A DNA stretch of 64,000 bases from Thermovenabulum gondwanense (GCF_001601575.1 NZ_LOHZ01000043.1:1-64000); one strand, 5' to 3'. Positions 25,696-35,453 are shown, numbered from the stretch's first letter. Notes: generated by a model not told the origin, from the sequence alone. Numbers and translations: made by a program.

Positions 25696-26880
25696 ATGAG
25701 AAATGTATTTATAGTTAGTGCTGCCCGAACGCCAATTGGAAAATACGGAGGCAGCCTTATGGGAATTCCTGCCCCTGAACTTGGAGCGATAGCTGTCAAA
25801 GAGGCTGTTAAAAGGGCTGGCATTGGCCCTGAGGCCGTAGAAGAGGTGATAATGGGCAATGTCCTGCAGGCTGGGCTTGGACAGAACCCAGCGAGACAGG
25901 TTTCTTTAAAAGCGGGGATTCCCATAGATGTACCAGCGATGACGATTAATAAAGTTTGCGGTTCCGGGTTGAAATCGGTCATACTTGGAGCTCAGGCTAT
26001 AATGATAGGAGATGCGGATATTGTTGCAGCCGGCGGCATGGAGAATATGAGCAGGGCACCCTACCTTCTTAACGATGCCCGGTGGGGATACCGCATGAAT
26101 GACGGTAGGCTAATCGATGTGATGGTTTACGACGGTTTAACCGATGTGTTTAACCAGTACCATATGGGGATAACCGCAGAAAACCTGGCGGAAAGGTACG
26201 GGATTTCCAGAGAGGAACAGGACAGGTTTGCTCTGGAGAGTCAGCAAAAGGCCGAAAAGGCCCAAAAAGAAGGAAAGTTTGACGACGAGATAGTGCCCGT
26301 AGTGATACCGCAGAAAAAAGGAGAGCCTCTGGTATTCGAAAAGGATGAACATATAAGATACGGTACTACTTACGAGGCCCTGGCTAAATTAAAGCCGGCT
26401 TTCAAAGAAGGTGGTACTGTCACAGCAGGGAATTCCTCGGGTATAAATGATGGGGCGGCGGCGGTGATATTGTCTTCAGAAGAGAAAGTAAAAAGCCTGG
26501 GATTGAAGCCGCTGGCTAGGATTGTTTCTCATGGGGTTGCTGCGGTCGAACCAGCTATAATGGGGATAGCCCCGGTTAATGCCATTAAAAAAGCTTTGCA
26601 AAAGGCGGGACTTAAAATTGAAGATCTGGATCTGATTGAGCTTAACGAGGCATTTGCGGCGCAATCTCTGGCTGTAATAAACGAACTGGAGCTTCCCGCT
26701 GACAGAGTGAACGTCAACGGTGGAGCCATAGCTCTTGGGCATCCAATAGGAGCGTCCGGCTGCAGGATACTTGTCACACTACTTTACGAAATGCGAAGGC
26801 GAAACTCCAGGTACGGGCTTGCATCACTGTGTATAGGGGGAGGCCAGGCCTGTGCCTTAATAGTAGAACGGGAGGTGTGA
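25696..26880 (+). CDS. Acetyl-CoA acetyltransferase (thiolase)
   Basis: Degradative thiolase: splits acetoacetyl-CoA with CoA into two acetyl-CoA. The nucleophile Cys is in [10 protein letters not shown] (about residue 89), the catalytic His in [15 protein letters not shown], and the second Cys in [14 protein letters not shown]. Length 394 is standard. First gene of the second sigma-54 unit, followed after three bases by the CoA-transferase genes that supply acetoacetyl-CoA. ATG start behind GGGAGGG. Confidence 0.95.
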   Translation: MRNVFIVSAARTPIGKYGGSLMGIPAPELGAIAVKEAVKRAGIGPEAVEEVIMGNVLQAGLGQNPARQVSLKAGIPIDVPAMTINKVCGSGLKSVILGAQAIMIGDADIVAAGGMENMSRAPYLLNDARWGYRMNDGRLIDVMVYDGLTDVFNQYHMGITAENLAERYGISREEQDRFALESQQKAEKAQKEGKFDDEIVPVVIPQKKGEPLVFEKDEHIRYGTTYEALAKLKPAFKEGGTVTAGNSSGINDGAAAVILSSEEKVKSLGLKPLARIVSHGVAAVEPAIMGIAPVNAIKKALQKAGLKIEDLDLIELNEAFAAQSLAVINELELPADRVNVNGGAIALGHPIGASGCRILVTLLYEMRRRNSRYGLASLCIGGGQACALIVEREV

Positions 26881-26883
26881 AAA

Positions 26884-27534
26884 ATGGATAAAGTAATAAA
26901 CCTGGAAAAGGCAATTTCACTCATAAAAAACGGGATGACAGTAATGATAGGCGGTTTTTTAGGCAACGGGACGCCGGAACTACTAATAGACGGAATAATA
27001 GAGAGGGGAGTAAAAGACCTCACTATTATTGCAAATGATACGGCTTTTCCAGATAAAGGTATAGGTAGGCTGATAGTAAACCGCCGGGTTAAAAAAGTTA
27101 TTACTTCTCACATCGGCACAAACCCTGAAACGGGAAGACAGATGACGGCAAAAGAAATAGAAGTCGAGCTTGTCCCGCAGGGGACTTTAGTGGAAAGGAT
27201 AAGGGCCAAAGGGGCTGGGCTTGGAGGTTTTTTGACACCTACGGGGGTCGGGACTATTGTGGAAGAAGGAAAAGAAAAATTTAAGATAGACAATAAAGAA
27301 TATTTACTGGAAAAACCGCTGGGGGCAGATGTGGCCCTTATCAGGGGGTACAAAACTGACAGGATTGGCAATACCGTTTATTACAAATCCATGAGGAATT
27401 TCAACCCGATAATGGCCATGGCGGCGGATCTGGTGATACTGGAGGCCGATCATATAGTTGAAGTAGGAGAACTGGACCCGGATATTATAGTAACTCCTGG
27501 GATATTTGTGGACTACATAGTGGGGAGGGGATAA
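26884..27534 (+). CDS. atoD: CoA-transferase subunit A (acetoacetate/butyrate type)
   Basis: The alpha subunit of a family I 3-oxoacid CoA-transferase. The CoA-binding glycine-rich stretch [20 protein letters not shown] is near the N terminus, followed by [22 protein letters not shown]. Length 216 is typical. With the next gene it would transfer CoA to acetoacetate released by the BKACE enzyme. ATG start behind GGGAGGTG at the end of the thiolase gene. Confidence 0.9.
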   Translation: MDKVINLEKAISLIKNGMTVMIGGFLGNGTPELLIDGIIERGVKDLTIIANDTAFPDKGIGRLIVNRRVKKVITSHIGTNPETGRQMTAKEIEVELVPQGTLVERIRAKGAGLGGFLTPTGVGTIVEEGKEKFKIDNKEYLLEKPLGADVALIRGYKTDRIGNTVYYKSMRNFNPIMAMAADLVILEADHIVEVGELDPDIIVTPGIFVDYIVGRG

Positions 27535-27536
27535 AA

Positions 27537-28190
27537 TTGCCGGATGCCAAAGAGATAATTGCAAAAAGAGCAGCAAAAGAGTTAAAGGACGGATACGTTG
27601 TAAACCTGGGGATCGGCATACCGACACTGGTGGCCAACTACATCCCGGAAGAAGTGGAGGTGTTTTTACAGTCGGAAAACGGCATAATTGGTATGGGGCC
27701 GGCGCCGGAACCCGAAAAAGGAGATCCCAATCTGGTAAATGCCGGAGGGCAGATGATAACTGTAAAACCGGGTGCTGCCTTTTTCGATAGCTCCCTTTCG
27801 TTTTCGATTATCAGGGGAGGGCATGTGGATGTGACGGTGCTGGGGGCCCTGGAGGTAGACCAGGAGGGCAACCTGGCCAACTGGATAATACCCGGTAAGC
27901 TGGTACCTGGTATGGGAGGTGCCATGGACCTGGTGGTGGGAGCTAGAAAAGTCATCGTAGCTATGGAACATACCGCAAAGGGCAAACCCAAAATATTAAA
28001 AAGATGCACGCTTCCACTTACCGGAATCCGGGTGGTGGATATGATTATAACGGAAATGGGCGTATTTGAAGTAACGGACAAAGGTCTGGTTTTAAAAGAA
28101 ATTGCACCGGGGACAAGCGTAGAGGATATAAAAAAGGTAACCGAAGCTGACTTTATTATCGATAAAAATTTAAGAATAATGAATATATAA
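27537..28190 (+). CDS. atoA: CoA-transferase subunit B (acetoacetate/butyrate type)
   Basis: Beta subunit carrying the catalytic glutamate in the SENG motif ([15 protein letters not shown], near residue 45). [20 protein letters not shown] and the late [18 protein letters not shown] are family hallmarks. Length 217 is typical. The start is TTG behind GGGGAGGGG, three bases after subunit A, so the subunits are made together. Confidence 0.92.
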   Translation: MPDAKEIIAKRAAKELKDGYVVNLGIGIPTLVANYIPEEVEVFLQSENGIIGMGPAPEPEKGDPNLVNAGGQMITVKPGAAFFDSSLSFSIIRGGHVDVTVLGALEVDQEGNLANWIIPGKLVPGMGGAMDLVVGARKVIVAMEHTAKGKPKILKRCTLPLTGIRVVDMIITEMGVFEVTDKGLVLKEIAPGTSVEDIKKVTEADFIIDKNLRIMNI

Positions 28191-28217
28191 ATTAAGAATT
28201 ATGAGGGAGGATATAAA

Positions 28218-29465
28218 ATGACAGAAACTTTGAATCCTTTCGAAATCGTTCAGAAACAGATTAGAGCGGCCTGTGGCAAATTGGGACTGGAGGAATCATA
28301 TTATGAAGTCTTAAAAGAACCTGAGAAAGTGCTGGTTGTATCAATTCCAGTCAGGATGGATAACGGCACCATCAAGACCTTCATCGGTTACCGTTCCCAG
28401 CACAGTACGGCTATAGGACCCGCTAAAGGAGGTGTAAGATTCCATCCAGATGTGACCCTTGATGAAGTAAAGGCGCTATCCGCGTGGATGACCTTCAAGT
28501 GCGCAGTTGTAGGTATTCCTTACGGCGGCGGTAAAGGCGGGATACGCTGCAACCCCAAGGAACTGTCTAAAGGGGAACTGGAAAGGCTCAGCCGCGGATA
28601 TTTTAGAGCAATAAGCCCCATTATAGGTCCTGAAAAAGATATTCCCGCTCCTGACGTATACACCAATGCCCAGGTAATGGCCTGGTTTATGGATGAATTC
28701 AGTGAGATTAAGGGTTACAATACCCCAGGAGTGGTCACAGGGAAACCAGTCATCCTCGGTGGTTCTCTCGGAAGAAACGAAGCTACGGCAAGGGGAGCCG
28801 TGTTTACAATACGAGAAGCCGCCGGCAGGATTGGCCTTGACCTAAAAAATGCAACCGTAGCCATCCAGGGTTATGGAAATGCGGGCAGTATCGCAGCAAA
28901 ACTGCTTCACGAACTGGGTTGCAGGATCGTTGCAGTAAACGACTCTCAAGGAGGCGCATATAATCCCGAAGGAATGAACCCACTGGCGGTTCTCGAACAT
29001 AAAAAGAATAACAGGACTGTAAAAGGATATCCCGGGAGCAAAAGCATATCAGGAGAGGAACTTTTGGAACTCGATGTGGACATACTCGTTCCTGCGGCTT
29101 TAGAAAACGTTATAACGAGCTATAATGCTGCTGGAATAAAGGCGAAGATTATAGCTGAAGCCGCCAACGGTCCTACTACACCGGAAGCTGATGAAATACT
29201 GTATAAGAAAGGTATCCTCGTAATTCCAGATATTCTATGCAATGCTGGAGGAGTGACAGTATCATATTTCGAGTGGGTCCAGAACCTAATGAATTTATAT
29301 TGGTCAGAGGAAGAGGTTAACAGTAGGCTTGAAAACATAATGGTAAAAGCTTTTAATGAAGTTTACAATATGCATATTTCATCTAATGTGAACATGAGAG
29401 AAGCCGCCTATATGGTAGCAATAAAGAGAATTGCCGAAGCCTTGAAATTAAGAGGCAGGGTATAA
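28218..29465 (+). CDS. gdhA: Glutamate dehydrogenase (Glu/Leu/Phe/Val family)
   Basis: Oxidises glutamate to 2-oxoglutarate and ammonia with NAD(P)+. The substrate site GPAKGGVRFHP...GIPYGGGKGGI, the cofactor fold VAIQGYGNAGSIAAKLLHELG and LVPAALENVI are clear, and 415 residues fits hexameric bacterial enzymes. Being last in the operon, it can regenerate the amino acceptor for the upstream aminotransferase and dispose of nitrogen as ammonia. ATG start behind GGGAGGA. Confidence 0.92.
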   Translation: MTETLNPFEIVQKQIRAACGKLGLEESYYEVLKEPEKVLVVSIPVRMDNGTIKTFIGYRSQHSTAIGPAKGGVRFHPDVTLDEVKALSAWMTFKCAVVGIPYGGGKGGIRCNPKELSKGELERLSRGYFRAISPIIGPEKDIPAPDVYTNAQVMAWFMDEFSEIKGYNTPGVVTGKPVILGGSLGRNEATARGAVFTIREAAGRIGLDLKNATVAIQGYGNAGSIAAKLLHELGCRIVAVNDSQGGAYNPEGMNPLAVLEHKKNNRTVKGYPGSKSISGEELLELDVDILVPAALENVITSYNAAGIKAKIIAEAANGPTTPEADEILYKKGILVIPDILCNAGGVTVSYFEWVQNLMNLYWSEEEVNSRLENIMVKAFNEVYNMHISSNVNMREAAYMVAIKRIAEALKLRGRV

Positions 29466-29487
29466 ATTGATTTATTTATTCATAAAT

Positions 29488-29525
29488 CCTTATTCGGATA
29501 TCCAATCCGAGTAAGGTGTTTTTTT
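29488..29525 (+). terminator. Terminator after glutamate dehydrogenase
   Basis: Arms CCTTATTCGGAT and ATCCGAGTAAGG (12 bp with one G-T pair) followed by a run of T. It closes the thiolase operon. Confidence 0.88.
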
Positions 29526-29571
29526 ATTCTTCATTTATTATAATATTGTTATAAAAAAATTTACACCGAAT

Positions 29572-29601
29572 TTAACAGGGGATTTTCCGTAATTATATAA
29601 T
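29572..29601 (+). promoter_or_regulatory. Probable sigma-A promoter of the SLH gene
   Basis: TTAACA and TATAAT are 18 bases apart, just before the ribosome-binding site GGAGG at 29621. Confidence 0.6.
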
Positions 29602-29635
29602 GTAAAAAAAGCAGGAAAATGGAGGTATGCAAGGC

Positions 29636-30751
29636 ATGAAAAAATTTATAGCGGGGCTGCTGATGATGCTGCTGATTGTTTCCGTTATGGCCTCTCCGGT
29701 TTTTGCAAAGCCTAAATTAAACTTTAAGGATGTGGGGGAAGGTTTTGAGTGGGCAAAGTTTGCCATAGACAGGATGTATGAAAAAGGAGTTATAAAAGGT
29801 TTTCCCAACGGACTGTTTAAACCAAAGGATCCCGTTACTCATCTGCAGGCGATTATTATGGCTTTAAGAATAATGGGCTGGGAAAAGGAAGTTGATTTTA
29901 AAGCGGAACTTCCCCAAAAAGTAAAGGATATTAAACTTTCCTGGAAGGAAGGATACTATTATGTTGCTGTAGCGGTGGAAAAAGGACTCGTGAAGTCTGA
30001 AGAGCTAAAAAATTTCCGTCCCAACGAACCCGCAAAAAGACACGAGGTGGCAAGGTATATTGTGCGAGCAATTGGCAAGGAATCGATAGCCCAGAGCCAT
30101 ATGAACGATAAGCTTTCCTTTAAGGATGCCAGTGCGATTCCAAAAGATGCGGTGGGATACGTCTACGTAATTACCGACTTGGGATTAATGAAAGGTTATC
30201 CGGGGAATCTATTTATGCCCAATAAGCCGGTTACCCGGGCCGAGATGGCCGTTATTATAAACAACTTGGATGGTTTAATAGGTGATAAAGATGATGATCA
30301 AAAGGTGACGGTAACGGTAAAGGGAATAATTGTAGATGTAGATAAAAATGCTAAAACGGTAACTTTATACACCTATGGTAAGGAAACTAATGCATATCCG
30401 GGTATTTTAAAGGTGAGCGAAATTGAAGGACTCCACTATGAACTGGAAACCACATCCGGCCGTTATGTTTTAACAGGAAAAACCGGCGGTCTGGATGAAA
30501 ATATTAGTAAAAGCATACTGGTATTTGGTGAGGTTAAAGACGGTCCATCTATATACATGAGGGGACCGGTGCTGGAGGTCAAAGAATGGTATCTCTTAAA
30601 CGAAAATAACACTTTAACCTTTAATTTGACCGAAAATACTTCTGTTAAAAAAGATGGGAAAGAAGTCCGGCTTTCGGAATTAAAAGAAGGATCTTATGTG
30701 GAAATAAAAGCCCATGATAAAAATATAATTAGCGTAGAAATAATAAAATAA
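29636..30751 (+). CDS. S-layer homology domain protein
   Basis: Secreted protein with a signal peptide (MKKFIAGLLMMLLIVSVMAS, cut near ASPVFA). Three SLH repeats follow within residues 30-215: FKDVGEGFEWAKFAIDRMYEKG, then a middle unit with RPNEPAKRHEVARYIV, then FKDASAIPKDAVGYVYVITDLG with NKPVTRAEMAVII. These bind cell-wall polysaccharide. The last 150 residues are beta-rich and unrecognised. ATG 29636 is chosen since GGAGG is 10 bases upstream; a closer ATG at 29627 is too near the site. Confidence 0.9.
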   Translation: MKKFIAGLLMMLLIVSVMASPVFAKPKLNFKDVGEGFEWAKFAIDRMYEKGVIKGFPNGLFKPKDPVTHLQAIIMALRIMGWEKEVDFKAELPQKVKDIKLSWKEGYYYVAVAVEKGLVKSEELKNFRPNEPAKRHEVARYIVRAIGKESIAQSHMNDKLSFKDASAIPKDAVGYVYVITDLGLMKGYPGNLFMPNKPVTRAEMAVIINNLDGLIGDKDDDQKVTVTVKGIIVDVDKNAKTVTLYTYGKETNAYPGILKVSEIEGLHYELETTSGRYVLTGKTGGLDENISKSILVFGEVKDGPSIYMRGPVLEVKEWYLLNENNTLTFNLTENTSVKKDGKEVRLSELKEGSYVEIKAHDKNIISVEIIK

Positions 30752-30795
30752 TAAAATGATATATTTACAGAATAAAAAGGGCATAAAAGAAGCTC

Positions 30796-30825
30796 TTGAC
30801 GAAAAAGATATTCCTTATATATAAT
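30796..30825 (+). promoter_or_regulatory. Sigma-A promoter of bpsA
   Basis: TTGACG and TATAAT with 18-base spacing. Transcription would start near 30832, right at the base of the hairpin in the next entry. Confidence 0.65.
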
Positions 30826-30834
30826 AAAATATGC

Positions 30835-30880
30835 TAAGGGCCTTGTATGCATAATACATACAGGGTCCTTTTATGTGCTT
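30835..30880 (+). terminator. Leader hairpin/terminator before bpsA
   Basis: AAGGGCCTTGTATG pairs with CATACAGGGTCCTT (14 bp with G-T pairs and a 7-base loop), followed by TTTTATG. It lies just downstream of the predicted promoter and 30 bases before the bpsA start, so it could be a 5' stabilising or attenuating hairpin, or the terminator of the SLH gene. Confidence 0.6.
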
Positions 30881-30908
30881 TAAAAATTAATATTTACGGA
30901 GGTGGACC

Positions 30909-31991
30909 ATGACCGGAATAGCGGGTATTGCCCGGCAAGTGGAAAGAAGAACGGGTATTAAAACCACCGCAAGGGATGTGGAGAATATCCTTTCTTGCCT
31001 GCAGAGGGTCTCGCATTTCTGGGAAGTGGTTTATCTTTCTCAAAAACCTTTTAATATAGTAGCCGAAACCGTAGGTATCCTTATAAACGAGGGCCTTTTG
31101 GAAAACAGAGAGGATGGTACTATAGGTTTGACTCAGGCCGGAAAAGAATTGGTGGAAGTGTACAGGATTTACCCCAAAAGGCATTATGCATGTCCTCACT
31201 GCGAAAGGCGGGGTCTTGACCTTTCAGAATTCAATGAATTGATTAAAAGATTTGAACAGGAGACCAAGGATCGTCCCGAAGCTGTTATAGACTATGACCA
31301 GGGTTATGTCACTTCAAAGACGGTTATAAGCCGAATAGCCATGATGGCGGAAAGAGGAGACCTGGAAGGTAAAAAACTTCTGGTCCTGGGGGACGACGAC
31401 CTGGTTAGCCTTGCCGCCGGTTTGTCGGAGCTTCCCCAGGAAGTGGTTGTTCTGGAAATCGATGATAGAATTATCGATTACATTAATAAAAAAGCAGTTC
31501 AATTGGAGCTTCCTGTAAAAGCTTATAAATACGATTTCAGACAAAGCCTTCCCGGGGAATTTGTCAGGGCTTTCGATACTTTTACTACCGATCCTCCCGA
31601 GACCATTGAAGCTCTGGAAGTTGTTATGAAAAGAGGACTTGCGGGTTTAAAGGGTGAAGGATGTGCAGGATATTTCGGGATCACAAAAGCTGAATCTTCT
31701 TTTGTAAAGTGGAGAGAATTTCAAAAAATGCTTTTAAATAAGTTCGATGTGACTATAACGGATATAATTGAGGATTTCAACCAGTACGTGAACTGGGGTT
31801 ACCTTTTAGAGAGCATAAGAGACGATTACTCCTTCGTGCAGGTAAAACCAAAATTGAACTGGTACCGTTCTTCTATGTACAGGATAGAAACGGTAAGCGG
31901 CTTTTCGGGAGTTGACAATGAACCCCAGGAATGCGAGCTTTATTTGGATAACGAAGCTCTTATTTACAAGCCTGTTTCGTTGACAAAATAA
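30909..31991 (+). CDS. bpsA: N4-bis(aminopropyl)spermidine synthase (branched-chain polyamine)
   Basis: Adds two aminopropyl groups to the N4 of spermidine to make branched polyamines that protect nucleic acids in thermophiles. An N-terminal winged-helix-like region (1-90) is followed by CPHC at 95-98 and a Rossmann catalytic domain with GDDD at 161-164 and FTTDPPET, both typical of BpsA (old name DUF43). Length 360 matches the Thermus and Thermococcus enzymes. The donor is decarboxylated SAM; no speD or speE lies in the window. ATG start behind GGAGGTGG. Confidence 0.9.
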   Translation: MTGIAGIARQVERRTGIKTTARDVENILSCLQRVSHFWEVVYLSQKPFNIVAETVGILINEGLLENREDGTIGLTQAGKELVEVYRIYPKRHYACPHCERRGLDLSEFNELIKRFEQETKDRPEAVIDYDQGYVTSKTVISRIAMMAERGDLEGKKLLVLGDDDLVSLAAGLSELPQEVVVLEIDDRIIDYINKKAVQLELPVKAYKYDFRQSLPGEFVRAFDTFTTDPPETIEALEVVMKRGLAGLKGEGCAGYFGITKAESSFVKWREFQKMLLNKFDVTITDIIEDFNQYVNWGYLLESIRDDYSFVQVKPKLNWYRSSMYRIETVSGFSGVDNEPQECELYLDNEALIYKPVSLTK

Positions 31992-32008
31992 CAAAATTAT
32001 TGTATATT
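31980..32008 (+). promoter_or_regulatory. Sigma-A promoter of the ileS T-box leader
   Basis: TTGACA and TATATT are exactly 17 bases apart. The -35 box overlaps the last codons of bpsA. Transcription would begin near 32015. Confidence 0.75.
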
Positions 32009-32035
32009 ATTTAGTAAATTTTATATCAAAAAAAT

Positions 32036-32262
32036 GCGATGACGGGGAAAGTAGGAAGCTTTCTTTGCTCCAAAGCGAGCCGGGGTTTGGTGAAAGCCCG
32101 GTGGGCATAAGCTTTTCGAAGATCACCCCTGAGTATTGGCCCGAAAAAAGAGTAGGCGCCAGCGGCAAAAAGCCGTTATATTAAATGAGCCCCAAATTAG
32201 GGTGGTACCGCGGAAATAACCCGCCCCTTCCATTGCTGGAACAGGGCGGGTTTTATTTTTCA
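32036..32262 (+). ncRNA. T-box riboswitch for isoleucine
   Basis: Senses uncharged tRNA-Ile and lets transcription pass into ileS. The T-box core AGGGTGGTACCGCG is at 32199-32212. The specifier loop contains GAAGATCACC, where ATC is an isoleucine codon. An AG-rich bulge (AGAGTAGGCGCC) follows in the expected place. The closing terminator uses CCCGCCC (32220-32226) and GGGCGGG (32245-32251) with a T-rich tail. Confidence 0.93.
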
Positions 32263-32290
32263 GAAAAATAAAGGGAGGTTAAAAAAGAGG

Positions 32291-35200
32291 ATGTTTAAAA
32301 AAGTCGAACCCACCATGAACTTTGTTCCCATAGAAGAAAGTATACTCGAGTTCTGGAAGAAAAATGAGATATTCAAAAAAAGCATCGAGCAGAGAAAAGA
32401 TGCCCCCAATTACGTTTTCTACGAGGGGCCTCCCACCGCAAATGGAAAACCCCATGCCGGTCACGTTCTTACAAGGGTAATAAAAGATCTCATTCCCAGA
32501 TATAGGACTATGCTTGGCTTCAGAGTCGACAGGAAAGCCGGATGGGATACCCATGGACTCCCGGTAGAGCTGGAAGTGGAAAAACAGCTGGGTATAAGCG
32601 GAAAACCGCAGATAGAAGAATACGGTGTAGAAGAATTTATCAAAAAGTGCAAGGAAAGCGTTTTTACCTACGAGCAGGAATGGAGAAAGATGACGGAAAG
32701 GGTCGGTTTCTGGATAGACCTGGACGATCCGTATGTCACCTATCACAACACTTATATCGAGTCAGTTTGGTGGGCTTTGAAGAAATTCTGGGAGAAAGGG
32801 CTTTTGTACAAGGGGCATAAAGTAGTACCTTACTGTCCGCGCTGCGGCACTTCTCTTTCAAGCCATGAAGTGGCACAAGGTTATGAGGAGGTCGAAGATC
32901 CTTCGGTATTTGTTAAGTTCAGGGTGTTGGATGAAGAAAACACCTACTTTTTGGTCTGGACCACAACCCCCTGGACACTGCCCTCCAACGTGGCCTTAGC
33001 GGTGAAGGATGATTATACCTACGTAAAGGTAAAACAGGGTGAGGATTATCTTATCCTTGCTGAGGGCAGGCTCTCGGTCCTGGAAGGGGAATATGAAATA
33101 ATTGAGAAATTCTCCGGGGAGAGTTTAGCAGGTAAAAAATACGAGCCAATTTTTCCTTTCTTCGAAAAAGAAAAGGATAGGGCGTTTTATGTGGTCTTAG
33201 CAGATTTCGTAACCCTTGATGAAGGGACAGGCATAGTACACATGGCTCCTGCCTTCGGTGAAGACGACTACAGGATGGGACAAAAGTACGGATTACCCGT
33301 ATTACAACCGGTAGATGCTCAGGGAAAATTTACCAAAGAGGTTCCTCTGTGGGAAGGGCTATTTGTAAAAGATGCGGATAAGGGTATTATTAAGGAGTTA
33401 AAGGTAAGAGGAAAGCTTTACAAAGCTGAAAGATATAAGCACACCTACCCCTTCTGCTGGAGGTGCGATACACCCCTTTTATATTATGCAAGAAGCAGCT
33501 GGTTTATAAAAACCACGGCTATTAAGGAAAGGCTTTTAGAATTGAACCAGAAAATAGGCTGGCATCCGGAACATATCAGGGACGGAAGATTCGGTAATTT
33601 CTTGGAAAACGTCATTGACTGGTGTTTAAGCCGGGAGCGTTACTGGGGAACACCCTTAAATATATGGGTTTGCGAAGAGTGCGGTCATCACCATGCGGTA
33701 GGAAGCATTCAGGAACTAAAAGAAATGAGCAAGGTTCCTTTTGAAGACATAGAACTGCATAAGCCCTATGTGGATGAAGTAATCCTTTCCTGCCCTGAAT
33801 GCGGCAAGGATATGAGAAGGGTCCCGGAGGTAATTGACTGCTGGTTTGATTCCGGCTCTATGCCCTTTGCTCAATTTCATTATCCCTTTGAGAACAAGGA
33901 AGTGTTTGAGACCCATTTTCCCGCTGATTTTATAGCGGAAGCCATTGATCAAACCCGCGGATGGTTCTACAGTTTATTTGTAATTTCGACCCTGCTTTTT
34001 GATCAATCCTCTTATAAAAACGTGCTGGTTATGGGGCACGTGCTGGATCAGTACGGCCAGAAGATGAGCAAGCATAAAGGCAATGTGCTTGATCCCTGGG
34101 AGATTCTAAACAACCAGGGTGCGGATGCTATGCGCTGGTACCTTTACGTTTCCAGTCCGCCCTGGGCACCCAGCAGGTTCTACAAAGAGGCGGTCAGTGA
34201 AGCTCAGAGGAAATTTCTGGGGACTTTGTGGAATGTTTACTCTTTCTTCGTCCTTTATGCTAATATCGACAATTTTGATCCGAAGGCTTACCAAATTGAT
34301 CCGAAAGAAAGGCCGGAGATGGACCGCTGGTTATTGTCCAGGGTAAACAGCATAAACAAAAAGATCAGAGAAGAGCTGGAGAAGTACGATATTACATCCG
34401 CTGCCAGGGCTTTAGAAGAGCTGGTGGACGATATGAGCAACTGGTATGTCAGGAGAAACAGGGAGAGGTTCTGGAAATCAGAGATGGATCGGGATAAGAT
34501 TTCCGCATATCTGACTTTGTACGAAGCACTGGTGGATTTCATAAAAATGGCAGCACCTTTTGTTCCGTTTATTACGGAAGAAATCTATCAAAACCTTGTA
34601 AGGGAAGTTTACCCTGAAGCTCCCGAAAGCATACACCTGACCTTCTATCCTGAAGTAGAAGAAGGGTTAATTGATCCGGTTCTCGAGCACAAGATGGAAC
34701 TGGCAAGGAGAATCGTAGAGCTGGGAAGAGCGGCGAGAAACAAAGCAAAGATAAAAAACCGCCAGCCTTTGTCAAAGATGATGGTGCAGCTTAGAAATGT
34801 CCAGGACGAGGACCTTATCAGGGATTTAACGGGTATCATTAAAGAGGAGCTCAATATAAAAGAAATAGAGTATATAGATGTGGCAGAGGAATACTTTACC
34901 TACATGCTAAAACCCCGCTTTGACCTTCTGGGGCCAAAATACGGAAAACTCATGCCCAAAATAGCAAAGGAAATTTCTTCGGCAAAGGCTTCTGCTTTGA
35001 TCCGGGAAGCCAGAGAAAAGGGTGAAATAAAAATCAACGTAGAAGGGCAGGAAATTACTATAAAAGAGGAAGAATTAGATATACGGGCGGAAGATAAAGC
35101 GGGATACTGCACCGAGGGTGAAGCGGGATACTACGTGGTGCTGGATACCCATATTTCAGAAGAACTCTTACTGGAAGGGATTGCCCGGGAGCTTACCAGC

Positions 35201-35440
35201 AAAATTCAAAACATGAGAAAGGAAGCAGGGTTTGAAGTAGAAGACAAAATAACGGTTTATTATCAGTCGGGCTCAAAAGAAATTCGGGAGGCGGTTAATA
35301 TGTTCGGAGAAAGCATTAAGGAAGATACCCTCGCCCTAAATATATCCAGTGAAACGATGCCGCCGGATGTTTTCTTGAAGGAATGGGATATAAACGGGTT
35401 CGGCGTTATGCTGGGTATAAAAAGATGTAAAAGAGGTTAA
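32291..35440 (+). CDS. ileS: Isoleucyl-tRNA synthetase (eukaryote-like IleRS2 type)
   Basis: Charges tRNA-Ile. The class I motif reads HAGH in TANGKPHAGHVLT and the second is KMSKHKGN. The editing domain region includes VWTTTPWTLPSNVALAV and GTGIVHMAPAFGEDDY; cysteine pairs CPRCG, CWRC and CEECG mark metal-binding loops. At 1049 residues, with a long C-terminal extension, it is the IleRS2 kind shared with eukaryotes and known for natural mupirocin tolerance, rather than the ~930-residue IleRS1. Expression is under the upstream T-box. ATG start after GGGAGG. Confidence 0.96.
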   Translation: MFKKVEPTMNFVPIEESILEFWKKNEIFKKSIEQRKDAPNYVFYEGPPTANGKPHAGHVLTRVIKDLIPRYRTMLGFRVDRKAGWDTHGLPVELEVEKQLGISGKPQIEEYGVEEFIKKCKESVFTYEQEWRKMTERVGFWIDLDDPYVTYHNTYIESVWWALKKFWEKGLLYKGHKVVPYCPRCGTSLSSHEVAQGYEEVEDPSVFVKFRVLDEENTYFLVWTTTPWTLPSNVALAVKDDYTYVKVKQGEDYLILAEGRLSVLEGEYEIIEKFSGESLAGKKYEPIFPFFEKEKDRAFYVVLADFVTLDEGTGIVHMAPAFGEDDYRMGQKYGLPVLQPVDAQGKFTKEVPLWEGLFVKDADKGIIKELKVRGKLYKAERYKHTYPFCWRCDTPLLYYARSSWFIKTTAIKERLLELNQKIGWHPEHIRDGRFGNFLENVIDWCLSRERYWGTPLNIWVCEECGHHHAVGSIQELKEMSKVPFEDIELHKPYVDEVILSCPECGKDMRRVPEVIDCWFDSGSMPFAQFHYPFENKEVFETHFPADFIAEAIDQTRGWFYSLFVISTLLFDQSSYKNVLVMGHVLDQYGQKMSKHKGNVLDPWEILNNQGADAMRWYLYVSSPPWAPSRFYKEAVSEAQRKFLGTLWNVYSFFVLYANIDNFDPKAYQIDPKERPEMDRWLLSRVNSINKKIREELEKYDITSAARALEELVDDMSNWYVRRNRERFWKSEMDRDKISAYLTLYEALVDFIKMAAPFVPFITEEIYQNLVREVYPEAPESIHLTFYPEVEEGLIDPVLEHKMELARRIVELGRAARNKAKIKNRQPLSKMMVQLRNVQDEDLIRDLTGIIKEELNIKEIEYIDVAEEYFTYMLKPRFDLLGPKYGKLMPKIAKEISSAKASALIREAREKGEIKINVEGQEITIKEEELDIRAEDKAGYCTEGEAGYYVVLDTHISEELLLEGIARELTSKIQNMRKEAGFEVEDKITVYYQSGSKEIREAVNMFGESIKEDTLALNISSETMPPDVFLKEWDINGFGVMLGIKRCKRG

Positions 35441-35453
35441 TAAAACTTGAAAA

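Noticed and set aside
20108-29465. A complete classical lysine fermentation cluster
   Set aside because: Kce-like, CoA-transferase and thiolase genes are present, but no aminomutase or 3,5-diaminohexanoate dehydrogenase gene appears in the window, so the claim cannot be made from this sequence.
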